DNA of 25,582 bases from an uncultured Elusimicrobiales bacterium (GTDB taxonomy: Bacteria; Elusimicrobiota; Elusimicrobia; Elusimicrobiales; Elusimicrobiaceae): contig CAKUKI010000007.1 in assembly GCA_934662565.1 (NCBI GenBank), positions 1 through 25,582 of the forward strand, written 5' to 3'. This document shows positions 1-7,591 of the stretch, in pieces. Below the pieces are notes generated by a model. It worked only from the letters and a program-made list of their open reading frames with translations. It searched no databases and was not told the origin of the DNA. The stretch's first letter is position 1. Each line of letters begins with the position of its first letter. The position numbers were made by a program, and so were the translations under genes.

Positions 1-2
1 AT

Positions 3-75
3 GCTGGGGTAGCTCAGTCGGTAGAGCATCTCCATGGTAAGGAGAAGGTCGTGGGTTCGATTCCCACTCCCAGCT
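3..75 (+). tRNA. tRNA-Thr (anticodon GGT)
   Basis: A full cloverleaf is visible. The 7-bp acceptor stem is GCTGGGG (3-9) with TCCCAGC (68-74), including one G-T pair. The D arm starts at GCTC. The anticodon stem TCTCC/GGAGA encloses the loop ATGGTAA, giving anticodon GGT, which reads ACC (Thr). The T arm is GTGGG-TTCGATT-CCCAC. The discriminator is T75 and CCA is not encoded. The gene lies about 58 bp before tuf and is probably cotranscribed with it, as in the thrT-tufB arrangement of other bacteria. Its promoter is outside the window. Confidence 0.96.
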
Positions 76-132
76 TTTTGTTTTGGAACAACTAAACAAT
101 GCAGTAAAATTAGAAACAGGAGAACTAGACAA

Positions 133-1323
<1,191 letters not shown>

Positions 1324-1344
1324 TAAAATTGTTTAGTTCACTGT

Positions 1345-1376
1345 TGCAGGGACATTGGTAAAACAATGTCCCTGCA
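1345..1376 (+). other. Perfect hairpin between tuf and rpmG, no T-tract
   Basis: TGCAGGGACATTG (1345-1357) and CAATGTCCCTGCA (1364-1376) form a perfect 13-bp stem with a 6-nt loop, 21 bp after the tuf stop. No run of T follows, so it does not look like a classical terminator. A second, smaller hairpin (GAGGGG 1406-1411 with CCCCTC 1418-1423) lies just before the rpmG ribosome site. They could protect the tuf mRNA 3' end, mark a processing site, or partly attenuate downstream expression. The function is inferred only from position. Confidence 0.6.
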
Positions 1377-1442
1377 GATATCCTTATAAAGTGGACTATA
1401 AACCGGAGGGGCTAACCCCCCTCAATTATCAAGGAAAATAAG

Positions 1443-1601
1443 ATGGCAACTGAAAGAATCACCATTGCGCTGGCCTGCACGGAATGCAAAAACAAGAATT
1501 ACTATCAGGTCCGCGGCAAAAAGAAAGAATACAAGCTGGAACTTAACAAGTTCTGCAAAAAGTGCGGCAAAAGCACCAAGCACAAAGAAAGCAAGGCTTA
1601 A
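1443..1601 (+). CDS. rpmG: 50S ribosomal protein L33 (zinc-ribbon form)
   Basis: A 52-codon protein starting MATERITIALACTECKNKN. L33 is a small protein of the large ribosomal subunit near the E site. Two CxxC pairs (Cys12/Cys15 and Cys38/Cys41) mark the zinc-binding form. The length matches the family (about 49-55 residues). AAGGA about 8 bp upstream of ATG 1443 serves as the ribosome site. It sits between tuf and tRNA-Trp, with only 7 bp before the tRNA, the order tuf-rpmG-trnW-secE-nusG seen in many bacteria. It is surely cotranscribed with its neighbours. Confidence 0.96.
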   Translation: MATERITIALACTECKNKNYYQVRGKKKEYKLELNKFCKKCGKSTKHKESKA

Positions 1602-1608
1602 TTTTAGT

Positions 1609-1683
1609 GGGAGCGTCGGTTAACTGGTAAACCACCGGTCTCCAAAACCGGGACTGAAGGTTCGAGTCCTTCCGCTCCTGCCA
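1609..1683 (+). tRNA. tRNA-Trp (anticodon CCA)
   Basis: The acceptor stem is GGGAGCG (1609-1615) with CGCTCCT (1673-1679); the terminal pair is G-T. The anticodon stem CCGGT/ACCGG has the loop CTCCAAA, anticodon CCA, reading UGG (Trp). The T arm is GAAGG-TTCGAGT-CCTTC and the discriminator is G1680. The next three bases are CCA (1681-1683), so the 3' CCA is encoded here, unlike in tRNA-Thr at the window start. It is embedded in the operon between rpmG and secE, the usual place for this tRNA. Confidence 0.95.
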
Positions 1684-1712
1684 GTTTTATTTAGGAACAA
1701 CGGATAAACTTT

Positions 1713-1901
1713 ATGAACAAAGCAATCAGTTTTCTAAAGCAATCGGTAGCCGAGCTTAAAAAATCCACATGGCTGACCCGCAAGGAAGTGGTGCAATCCA
1801 CTATCCTAGTGGCTATTGTCGTGGCTTTGGTGGCCGCGTACGTCAGCATTATAGACTTCGGCCTTACCAAAGTGCTGGGTCTTATCGTTGGAGGACGTTA
1901 A
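1713..1901 (+). CDS. secE: Preprotein translocase subunit SecE
   Basis: A 62-residue protein starting MNKAISFLKQSVAELKKSTW. SecE is the essential small clamp of the SecYEG translocon in the inner membrane. The sequence shows the short single-TM form: an amphipathic N-terminal helix with the conserved ELKKSTWLTRKEV stretch (about 14-26), then one hydrophobic membrane segment (about 29-52). Its stop codon overlaps the nusG start (TAATG at 1899-1903), which implies translational coupling. Placement after tRNA-Trp and before nusG is the standard order. Confidence 0.95.
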   Translation: MNKAISFLKQSVAELKKSTWLTRKEVVQSTILVAIVVALVAAYVSIIDFGLTKVLGLIVGGR

Positions 1902-2434
1902 TGTCTGAAGAAAAATGCTGGTATGTTGTTCATACCCAAACTGGGCATGAAGACAAAGTAAGAGAAAAAATTCTCCTCAATGCGGATATCCAGAACTTTG
2001 GCGACCGTATCTTTAACGTTTTAGTTCCTACCGAAGAAGTGGTTGAAGTAAAACAAAATAAAAAAATTTTACGCAAACGCAAATTCTTTCCGGGTTATGT
2101 GCTGGTGCAAATGCTTCTCACCAGCGAGGCTTACTGGTTTATTAAAAACACCAACGGCGTGACGGGCTTTTTAGGTGACCCGAACCCCGTTCCGTTGCCG
2201 GAAGAAGAAATTGCCGGTATCGTAGAATTGACCGATAATTCTTCTGGCAAACCCAAACACATGGTGGAATTTGAACGCGGCGAAAGCGTCCGTATTACGG
2301 AAGGTCCGTTCAAACATTTCATTGGTGTGGTGGAAGAAGTGAACGAACAGAAGAATAAGCTAAAAGTAATGGTGACGGTATTTGACCGTGCCACCCCTGT
2401 GGAAGTGGATTTCCTGCAGGTGGAAAAGAACTAG
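1901..2434 (+). CDS. nusG: Transcription termination/antitermination protein NusG
   Basis: 177 residues starting MSEEKCWYVVHTQTGHEDKV. NusG binds RNA polymerase through its N-terminal NGN domain (about 1-120; the WYVVHTQTGHE and FPGYVLVQM stretches are visible). Its C-terminal KOW domain (about 125-177; FERGESVRITEGPFKHFIGVVEE) contacts Rho or ribosomal S10. ATG 1901 is preferred over an upstream in-frame start at 1769 because GGAGGA (1890-1895) precedes it, it overlaps the secE stop, and it gives the usual family length. Confidence 0.97.
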   Translation: MSEEKCWYVVHTQTGHEDKVREKILLNADIQNFGDRIFNVLVPTEEVVEVKQNKKILRKRKFFPGYVLVQMLLTSEAYWFIKNTNGVTGFLGDPNPVPLPEEEIAGIVELTDNSSGKPKHMVEFERGESVRITEGPFKHFIGVVEEVNEQKNKLKVMVTVFDRATPVEVDFLQVEKN

Positions 2435-2476
2435 ATTTTACCGCAGTAAGCAGTAAAAATTACGGAGTACAAAAAA

Positions 2477-2911
2477 ATGGCAAAAGAGAAAAAGATTAAA
2501 GGATATATCAAATTGCAGATTCCCGCCGGTGCCGCCAATCCGGCCCCGCCAGTGGGTCCGGCCTTGGGTCAGCATGGTGTAAACATCATGGAATTCTGCA
2601 AGCAGTTCAACGCCAAAACGGCTAAATTGGAAAAAGGGGTAAAAATTCCGGTCGTCATTACGGTTTACGAAGACCGCTCTTTCTCCTTTATTACCAAGAT
2701 GCCGCCTATGGCCGTGCTGATTATTAAGGAATTAGGCTTAGCCAAAGGTTCCGGTCAGCCTCATAAAGACAAAGTAGGCAAGATTACCCAAGCGCAGTGC
2801 GAAAAAATCGCCGCCGTTAAATTGCCTGACCTCAACACGAAAGACGTTAAACATGCCGCCGAAATGGTAAAAGGTACCTGCCGCAGCATGGGCGTAGACG
2901 TGGTGAAATAA
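2477..2911 (+). CDS. rplK: 50S ribosomal protein L11
   Basis: 144 residues, the normal length. It starts MAKEKKIKGYIKLQIPAGAA and carries the proline-rich NPAPPVGPALGQHGVNIMEFC segment (about 21-41, given here in part) typical of the N-terminal domain that contacts release factors and EF-G. The C-terminal domain binds 23S rRNA at the GTPase-associated centre. CGGAG lies about 10 bp upstream of ATG 2477. It sits between nusG and rplA as in most bacteria. Confidence 0.97.
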   Translation: MAKEKKIKGYIKLQIPAGAANPAPPVGPALGQHGVNIMEFCKQFNAKTAKLEKGVKIPVVITVYEDRSFSFITKMPPMAVLIIKELGLAKGSGQPHKDKVGKITQAQCEKIAAVKLPDLNTKDVKHAAEMVKGTCRSMGVDVVK

Positions 2912-2921
2912 ATTTAGAAAA

Positions 2922-2963
2922 TTTAAGGGAGGGCTGTTCCGGCCCGCCATAACCTTAAAGGAG
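2922..2963 (+). promoter_or_regulatory. Candidate L1-binding autoregulatory site before rplA
   Basis: The mRNA between rplK and rplA can fold into two helices separated by an asymmetric internal loop. The outer helix is TTTAAGG (2922-2928) with CCTTAAA (2953-2959). The loop has GA on the 5' side and GCCATAA on the 3' side. The inner helix is GGGC (2931-2934) with GCCC (2942-2945). This helix-GA-helix layout is that of known L1 targets in rRNA and in L11-operon mRNAs. The 3' arm runs into the rplA Shine-Dalgarno AAAGGAG (2957-2963), so L1 binding would block its own translation. Fold and overlap are seen; L1 binding is inferred. Confidence 0.6.
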
Positions 2964-2970
2964 ATTTTAG

Positions 2971-3645
2971 ATGGGAAAAAGAATGGAAGCAGCTAAAAAA
3001 GCATACGATAAAGCCAAAGTTTACACCTTAGCCGAAGGCGCCCAGATTGTAAAGGACAACGCCAAAGCTAAATTTGACGAAACCGTTGAATTGCATGTAA
3101 GCTTGGGTATTGATACCAGAAAGGCCGACCAAGTGGTACGCGCGGCGGTAGTATTGCCCAACGGTACCGGTAAGACCAAACGTATTGCCGTTATTGCCAA
3201 GGGCGAACATGCCCAAGAAGCGCAAAAAGCGGGTGCGGACCGCGTAGGTGCGGAAGACATTGTGGAAGAAATCCTCAAAGGCAAAATTGACTTTGATGTC
3301 TTAATTGCCACCCCGGACACCATGAGAGATTTGGCCAAAGCCGCCAAAATCTTGGGCCCGCGCGGTTTAATGCCTACCCCCAAAACGGGAACGGTCACCT
3401 TTGATGTTGCCAACACGATTAAGGACTTGAAAGCCGGCCGTGTGGACTTCAAAGCCGATGCCTACGGTATCGTACACACCATTATTGGTAAAGCGTCTTT
3501 TGATGCCGCCAAATTGGCTGAAAATGCAAAAGCTGTTATGGACGCGATTCTTCGCGCCAAACCGAGCACCTCTAAAGGGATTTATGTAAAGAGCGTTTCT
3601 TTAAGCTCCACCATGGGCCCCGGTGTGTTCATTACCACCAAGTAA
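2971..3645 (+). CDS. rplA: 50S ribosomal protein L1
   Basis: 224 residues starting MGKRMEAAKKAYDKAKVYTL. L1 forms the mobile stalk by the ribosomal E site and is a translational repressor of its own operon. Family signatures are visible: the VELHVSLGIDTRKADQ stretch near 39-54, and the domain II region LGPRGLMPTPKTGTVT (about 128-143). AAAGGAG precedes ATG 2971. A strong terminator follows only 19 bp after the stop, so rplJ, rplL, rpoB and rpoC, which usually follow, are not in this transcription unit. Confidence 0.97.
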   Translation: MGKRMEAAKKAYDKAKVYTLAEGAQIVKDNAKAKFDETVELHVSLGIDTRKADQVVRAAVVLPNGTGKTKRIAVIAKGEHAQEAQKAGADRVGAEDIVEEILKGKIDFDVLIATPDTMRDLAKAAKILGPRGLMPTPKTGTVTFDVANTIKDLKAGRVDFKADAYGIVHTIIGKASFDAAKLAENAKAVMDAILRAKPSTSKGIYVKSVSLSSTMGPGVFITTK

Positions 3646-3663
3646 TAACTCTCTTTTGCAAAC

Positions 3664-3692
3664 AAAACCCCGCCCAACCGGCGGGGTTTTTT
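3664..3692 (+). terminator. Rho-independent terminator of the tuf-rplA operon
   Basis: AAAACCCCGCC (3664-3674) and GGCGGGGTTTT (3680-3690) form a perfect 11-bp stem with a 5-nt loop, and the 3' arm runs into TTTTTT (3687-3692). It lies 19 bp after the rplA stop and closes the operon. Confidence 0.93.
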
Positions 3693-3765
3693 GTACTTAC
3701 TAAGCCTGCCCAAAGTGCCCACCCGCAAGCAGATTTTTAGGTGTGCCCCGCTCCGCCGCGCGGTT

Positions 3766-3813
3766 GGCTTTGGGGACCCACGGCAAAAATGGGTCTAAAA
3801 GCCCTTTTATTTT
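3766..3813 (+). terminator. Second terminator-like hairpin in the rplA downstream gap
   Basis: GGCTTT (3766-3771) pairs with AAAGCC (3798-3803). After an internal loop, GACCCA (3775-3780) pairs with TGGGTC (3790-3795). The sequence CTTTTATTTTA follows. This could be a backup terminator, or the end of a short transcript from the otherwise empty stretch 3693-3765. That stretch is GC-rich and I see no ORF or clear promoter in it. Confidence 0.4.
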
Positions 3814-3834
3814 AGGAAATATCTATATTATAAT
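3805..3834 (+). promoter_or_regulatory. Probable promoter of the ChaN-like gene
   Basis: A perfect -10 TATAAT (3829-3834) lies 18 bp after a weak -35-like TTTTAT (3805-3810). An 8-bp perfect inverted repeat, GTGCCAAA (3847-3854) and TTTGGCAC (3861-3868), follows. It lies in the 5' UTR between the promoter and the Shine-Dalgarno GGGGA (3871-3875), where it could act as an operator or an RNA hairpin. Confidence 0.55.
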
Positions 3835-3878
3835 ATAAATAGGATAGTGCCAAAAGTAGGTTTGGCACATGGGGATTT

Positions 3879-5051
3879 ATGCGTATTTTTAGCCGATTTA
3901 TTTTACTGGTTTTTGCCAGCGTGCTTTTGTTTAGCGCGCCGGCACCCGCGTATGCGCAAGGCAACGCTTGGAAGCGTTTTTCCGGTGCGTGCCGCAAACT
4001 GTTGCCCTCCCCCAAAAAAGTGCCCAGCCGCCAAGAAGTGCTAAAGCCGGAAAATATAGAAAAAATCCTTGCCCGCCGTGCACGGTTATCCCGCAAGCAG
4101 GCTTGGCAAAAAATGGATAAAGATGCCCGCCGTTTGTTAATTCCGGTCCAAAGTCCCATTCAAAATAATTTTTTTTGGGTAGGGGAAAACCTGAGTGAGC
4201 TATATGCCGATCATCCCATCCTTAAAAATGCGCCTGTTTCGGTAAAGCGGAGTTATTTTCAGGCGGCCAATAACCGCTTAGTCCCCCAAGTGCTCAACCA
4301 GCGTATTAAAAATTTATGGTGGCTCAAGCAGCATCGGGCCGTTTTGGAAGCCGCCGTCCGCCCGTTAGCGCCAACGCCTCAAAATCTGGCGGCGCAAATT
4401 CCAGTGGATACACAGTACTGGTTTATCGGGGAGGAACACGGCCAGCCCAAAGTCCGCCAGACCATAGCGGATGTCCTTAGTGCGTTTATGGCGCAACATC
4501 CGGACCGCCAAATTGTGTTTTTTACGGAATTTTTGGCACAAGGGGCCAATGCCAAAGATGCGGTGGCTTATGCTAATTTGGGAGTTTATAAAGGCCATGC
4601 TACCGTGTGGAATGTGGTTCATAAGGCGGGGATTGAACTGGTAGGGTTAGAGCCGCGCCTTGTGCGTGGAAACCAGCATTTGCAAACCCGATTTGACGCC
4701 GTCCCCGATGGGATAGCGTCCGAGAACAGTATTTGGATATCTTTGGAAGGCATGCGCCTGCGCAATAAAGCATGGGTGGATTTAATGCAGAAATACCGCC
4801 AAAAATATCCCAAAGCGTTGTTTGTGGTGCACTGCGGGGAAGCCCATTCGGATTATTTGGAGCCGTTCTCTCTCGGGCTTTCTTTTCCCAAAGAAAAAAC
4901 ATTTGTTTCTGCTTTTTATACCTCCACTGCCGGCAACCAGTTTGAGCGTTTTATGCCCAATCCGTTTTCCAAAATACCGGCTATCCAGTGGAGCGAGCAC
5001 CGTTATGCCCTTGCTACCGGATATGATTTGCGGGTTTTGGTGAAACAGTAA
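3879..5051 (+). CDS. Exported ChaN/Tiki-superfamily-like protein
   Basis: 390 residues with a clear Sec signal peptide (hydrophobic about 5-20, cleavage likely after AYA at 24-26). The mature N-terminal third (about 28-165) is basic and unrecognised. The C-terminal two thirds resemble the ChaN/TraB/Tiki fold: FIGEEHGQP (183-191, GEEH at 184-187), IVFFTEF (212-218), GLEPR (256-260) and VVHCGEAHSDY (316-326). Paired GE-x-H motifs of this kind bind metal or haem in that superfamily. The product is probably periplasmic or surface-attached. ATG 3879 follows GGGGA by 3 nt. It is the first of three separately promoted genes for exported proteins. The fold assignment comes from motifs only; the substrate is unknown. 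Confidence 0.75.
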   Translation: MRIFSRFILLVFASVLLFSAPAPAYAQGNAWKRFSGACRKLLPSPKKVPSRQEVLKPENIEKILARRARLSRKQAWQKMDKDARRLLIPVQSPIQNNFFWVGENLSELYADHPILKNAPVSVKRSYFQAANNRLVPQVLNQRIKNLWWLKQHRAVLEAAVRPLAPTPQNLAAQIPVDTQYWFIGEEHGQPKVRQTIADVLSAFMAQHPDRQIVFFTEFLAQGANAKDAVAYANLGVYKGHATVWNVVHKAGIELVGLEPRLVRGNQHLQTRFDAVPDGIASENSIWISLEGMRLRNKAWVDLMQKYRQKYPKALFVVHCGEAHSDYLEPFSLGLSFPKEKTFVSAFYTSTAGNQFERFMPNPFSKIPAIQWSEHRYALATGYDLRVLVKQ

Positions 5052-5064
5052 AGCCGGCGTTTTT

Positions 5065-5073
5065 TGCTATAAT
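5065..5073 (+). promoter_or_regulatory. Extended -10 promoter of the serine protease gene
   Basis: TGCTATAAT (5065-5073) matches the extended -10 consensus TGnTATAAT exactly. It lies 13 bp after the previous stop codon and 31 bp before ATG 5105. No good -35 hexamer is seen at 17 bp, which extended -10 promoters do not need. GGGGG at 5093-5097 is the likely ribosome site. Confidence 0.6.
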
Positions 5074-5104
5074 AAAAAACAGACGGATTTACGGGGGCAC
5101 GGTC

Positions 5105-6091
5105 ATGAAAAAACTATTTCTTTCCCTATTATTTGCATGGGCCGCGGTGGCGCAAGCGGGCGTGAATGTAATGACGGTCACCGACGAAGACCGCCACACC
5201 AAAAAAGAAGATTTCTACCATACATTTGAGTACCATATTTTCCCGCTGGGGCGTGGTTCTAGCCCTAAAAAATGCCAAGCCACGCGCATTGGGCGGCGGT
5301 GGTTTGCCACGGCGGCCCACTGTTTGCAGCTCTGCACCGAGGGCGGGTGCCGTATCCAAATGGATTTACTGGACGAGCCGGTTTCCGTCATGGCGCAAGT
5401 GGATTCCACCCCCAAAAAGCCAAGTGTGTTTATCCACCCTGAGTTTGATTTGGATGTCCCCGCGCTGGACGATTTTGCGCTCATCCGCCTAGACTTAAAC
5501 AAAGCCCCGCTGGTATATTATAAACGCTTGAACCGCACTACGCTGGTTGCCCTTTCGGCCCAGCAGTTCCAAGCCTATCAGCGTAAGCACCGCGCGGCGG
5601 CCGCCAAATTGCGGCGGGTGATGAGCGGGGATTTGCCTTCTATCATTACGTTTGACGACGATACCTATTTAATAGACCGCAAACTGTCCGTCATTTCTAT
5701 TTTTGACGGCGTGCGTGACATCAAACAAGACCCGTATAAAGCATATTATGTAAAGGATTTGGGGTTTGCCTATACCAAAAACTTTGGGATTCGCAAAGGA
5801 ATGAGCGGCTCCGGCGTAATGACAAATACCGGAGAGTTGATTGGGGTGGTGTCTGCCAACCTCGGCTGGCAGGAGGTTTCGCCCACCAACGGGAAAACCG
5901 TTCAAAAAGATTATTTTTTGTTTGCAGCGTTCAGTAAGCCGGTGCGGGCGTTTATGGAAAGCGTAATGGGCAGTGATTACTATCAGTTGGATTTCAAAGA
6001 TGCCTACCCCCAGTTTATTAAGCACGGTGTGCGCGGCAACCATAATGCCATCCGGTTGGGGGTACGCAAGGTGCGTCAAAAAAAGAAATAG
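5105..6091 (+). CDS. Secreted trypsin-like (S1 family) serine protease
   Basis: 328 residues with a signal peptide (hydrophobic 4-16, cleavage likely after AQA at 16-18). The catalytic triad is visible in order. His72 lies in FATAAHC (67-73), Asp123 in DDFALIRL (122-129), and Ser234 in GMSGSGVM (232-239), a GxSGSG version of the GDSGG motif as in glutamyl-endopeptidase-like enzymes. Cys57 and Cys73 could form the disulfide that brackets the active-site His, and Cys77 and Cys82 could form a second one. A long insert (about 140-215) separates the Asp and Ser blocks. No propeptide is obvious. It probably acts in the periplasm or outside the cell; the target is unknown. It may work with the neighbouring exported proteins, but that is only proximity. 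Confidence 0.85.
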   Translation: MKKLFLSLLFAWAAVAQAGVNVMTVTDEDRHTKKEDFYHTFEYHIFPLGRGSSPKKCQATRIGRRWFATAAHCLQLCTEGGCRIQMDLLDEPVSVMAQVDSTPKKPSVFIHPEFDLDVPALDDFALIRLDLNKAPLVYYKRLNRTTLVALSAQQFQAYQRKHRAAAAKLRRVMSGDLPSIITFDDDTYLIDRKLSVISIFDGVRDIKQDPYKAYYVKDLGFAYTKNFGIRKGMSGSGVMTNTGELIGVVSANLGWQEVSPTNGKTVQKDYFLFAAFSKPVRAFMESVMGSDYYQLDFKDAYPQFIKHGVRGNHNAIRLGVRKVRQKKK

Positions 6092-6140
6092 GCCTTTTTG
6101 GCAATTTATATTATAAAATAAAGGTTTTTTTATTTCATTT

Positions 6141-6200
6141 TCAAGGGAAATTTGGAAAATAGGTCCAAATTTCCCTTGATTTTATTTTTTATTTTTTTTT
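6141..6200 (+). terminator. Rho-independent terminator of the protease gene
   Basis: TCAAGGGAAATTTGGA (6141-6156) and TCCAAATTTCCCTTGA (6164-6179) form a perfect 16-bp stem with a 7-nt loop. A very T-rich tract follows to about 6200. It is the most stable hairpin in this gap and closes the protease transcription unit. Confidence 0.85.
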
Positions 6201-6205
6201 ATAAT
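6176..6205 (+). promoter_or_regulatory. Probable promoter of the YFPVPY protein gene, overlapping the terminator
   Basis: TTGATT (6176-6181), an 18-bp T-rich spacer and TATAAT (6200-6205) form a good sigma-70-type promoter. Its -35 is built from the end of the terminator stem and its spacer is the T-tract. The 5' UTR (about 6212-6294) contains alternative small hairpins: CGGCTT (6241-6246) with AAGCCG (6262-6267), competing with AAAAAGCC and GGCTGTTTTT. Confidence 0.55.
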
Positions 6206-6294
6206 TAATGAATATTTGTAAAAAAGTGTTTAGGTTTTTTCGGCTTAAACAGGCGGCCAAAAAGCCGTTTTAGGCTGTTTTTAGGGAACTGTTT

Positions 6295-7374
6295 ATGAAA
6301 AAATTATTTTTGCTTTTTGTGGGCGTATTTTGCGCCACGGCGGCAGTTGCCGCCCCTTCCACTGCCAAAAATACAATGAAAATGGTAGCGTATTTTCCGG
6401 TGCCGTATGTGGCGTATGATACGGTATCTGCCACTCAAGCCTTAGAATTGGGCGTTTTGAACCAGTGCAAACTTTCTTTGGGGGAGAACACCTCCAACTT
6501 GGGGGATAGTAATTGTTCCCTTTATTTGCATGGGAATGCGGATGGTACGGATGATAGCAAGCGCGGTTTGTTGGCGGTTGCTTCGGGCAAGCTGGACCTG
6601 AATGCCAGCGGGTTTGGGGACCCCTTGATTAAAAGCACCACGGTGGTGGTGGGTTCCGGCGGGCAGCCGCACTACGGTTGGCTGGATATAGGGATGCCGG
6701 CTTCTGTAAGAAACAACCCCGCTTTTAATGCGTTGTATGTTTCCAGCCTTGCCAATAAGGGCAATTCTCTGCGCGCCAAGGAAGAGGCCAGCGTGAGTGA
6801 ATTTAAGATGTTTGATGAAATCAATGGCAACTTTCCGGCGTGCAACGGCACAGCCACTTGGCAAGCCTTGGAATTAGGTGCCAACACCACGGCGGGTAAA
6901 ACGTATAAAGATGTGTATTTAGTGTGTGACAACGGGACCTCGGCCCCCGACCCCGAACCAGAACCCGACCCCGACAAAACCTGTTCTGCCAATGAGTCCG
7001 AGTTGATTAGTCAAAAATATCAATTTTTGATATTTGATATGGGGCGTGAATATTGGAGCGGGGAGCAAGATGCTACGGATTACAGCAATGCCATTGGCGA
7101 GGGGGATTGTTCTTCCGGCGCTTTTGGAAAGATCAGCTATTCAGATGAGGGGGCGTGTGCGAGTCCGGAGGATGTTTCTCTTTCTGATTTAAGTTGCACG
7201 AATGAAGAAGTTATGTCAAGTAGGGAGTTGAAAGATTTTTCTTGTATCCAGTGTGTTAAAAAGAACGGCTTTCAGTATATTTACAAATTAACCTGTAAAT
7301 ATAAACAAACGCCTGTCACTTGGACGTGTGCTTCCGACCAGTTCTGCGGCGAAACGAAGGGAGAATGTTATTAG
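6295..7374 (+). CDS. Exported two-part protein with YFPVPY motif and Cys-rich C-terminal domain
   Basis: 359 residues; the function is not recognised. A signal peptide (1-20, ending AVAA) is followed by MKMVAYFPVPYVAYDTV (28-44), then a Gly/Asn-rich region with few charged patches (about 50-215). An acidic Asp/Glu/Pro linker follows (218-228). The C-terminal domain (230-359) holds ten cysteines (230, 272, 288, 301, 317, 320, 334, 345, 351, 358), suggesting disulfides and an oxidising location. The DNA for the C-terminal domain looks more AT-rich than that for the N-terminal part, so the domain may have been acquired separately. AGGGA about 8 bp upstream supports ATG 6295. I recall YFPVPY-type N-termini from Elusimicrobiota exported proteins, but cannot verify it here. 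Confidence 0.7.
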   Translation: MKKLFLLFVGVFCATAAVAAPSTAKNTMKMVAYFPVPYVAYDTVSATQALELGVLNQCKLSLGENTSNLGDSNCSLYLHGNADGTDDSKRGLLAVASGKLDLNASGFGDPLIKSTTVVVGSGGQPHYGWLDIGMPASVRNNPAFNALYVSSLANKGNSLRAKEEASVSEFKMFDEINGNFPACNGTATWQALELGANTTAGKTYKDVYLVCDNGTSAPDPEPEPDPDKTCSANESELISQKYQFLIFDMGREYWSGEQDATDYSNAIGEGDCSSGAFGKISYSDEGACASPEDVSLSDLSCTNEEVMSSRELKDFSCIQCVKKNGFQYIYKLTCKYKQTPVTWTCASDQFCGETKGECY

Positions 7375-7417
7375 TTTTTAATAAACCAGACCTCCCGTTG
7401 GCAACCCCAACGAGAAA

Positions 7418-7450
7418 CGGGCCTCCGGACACGGGGGCCCGCTGTTTTTT
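7418..7450 (+). terminator. Terminator after the YFPVPY gene
   Basis: CGGGCC (7418-7423) pairs with GGCCCG (7436-7441), with TCC/GGG inside the stem and the loop GGACAC. CTGTTTTTT (7442-7450) follows. The stretch 7375-7591 has no convincing gene: it holds this terminator, a GC-rich patch (7460-7510) and the next bidirectional hairpin. Confidence 0.75.
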
Positions 7451-7554
7451 ATTTAAGCATAGCGGCGCGGCAACCCAGTACGGGCCCGCGGGGCGCAGCG
7501 GTGCCCCAAGAAATAAAAGCAGCATTGTTTTAAGTGGAAGTATTTAGTAAAAAC

Positions 7555-7583
7555 AAACGGGGCAGAAGTTTTCTGCCCCGTTT
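7555..7583 (-). terminator. Terminator of obgE, probably bidirectional
   Basis: AAACGGGGCAGAA (7555-7567) and TTCTGCCCCGTTT (7571-7583) form a perfect 13-bp stem with a 3-nt loop, 8 bp beyond the obgE stop. T-rich DNA lies on both sides (TTTGTTTTTA on the minus strand, GTTTTTG on the plus strand), so it can end transcripts from either direction. Confidence 0.85.
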
Positions 7584-7591
7584 TTGAATTT

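Noticed and set aside
34..132. N-terminal extension of tuf starting at 34
   Set aside because: It would translate the 3' part of tRNA-Thr. The Shine-Dalgarno and the EF-Tu family start both point to ATG 133.
3861..3882. Possible sigma-54 promoter (TTTGGCAC before ATG 3879)
   Set aside because: The required GC doublet 12 bp after the GG is absent (TT there); the TGGCAC is better explained as half of a perfect inverted repeat.
7379..7547. Short ORFs on both strands in the gap before obgE
   Set aside because: They span two terminators, lack ribosome sites and have no coherent composition.
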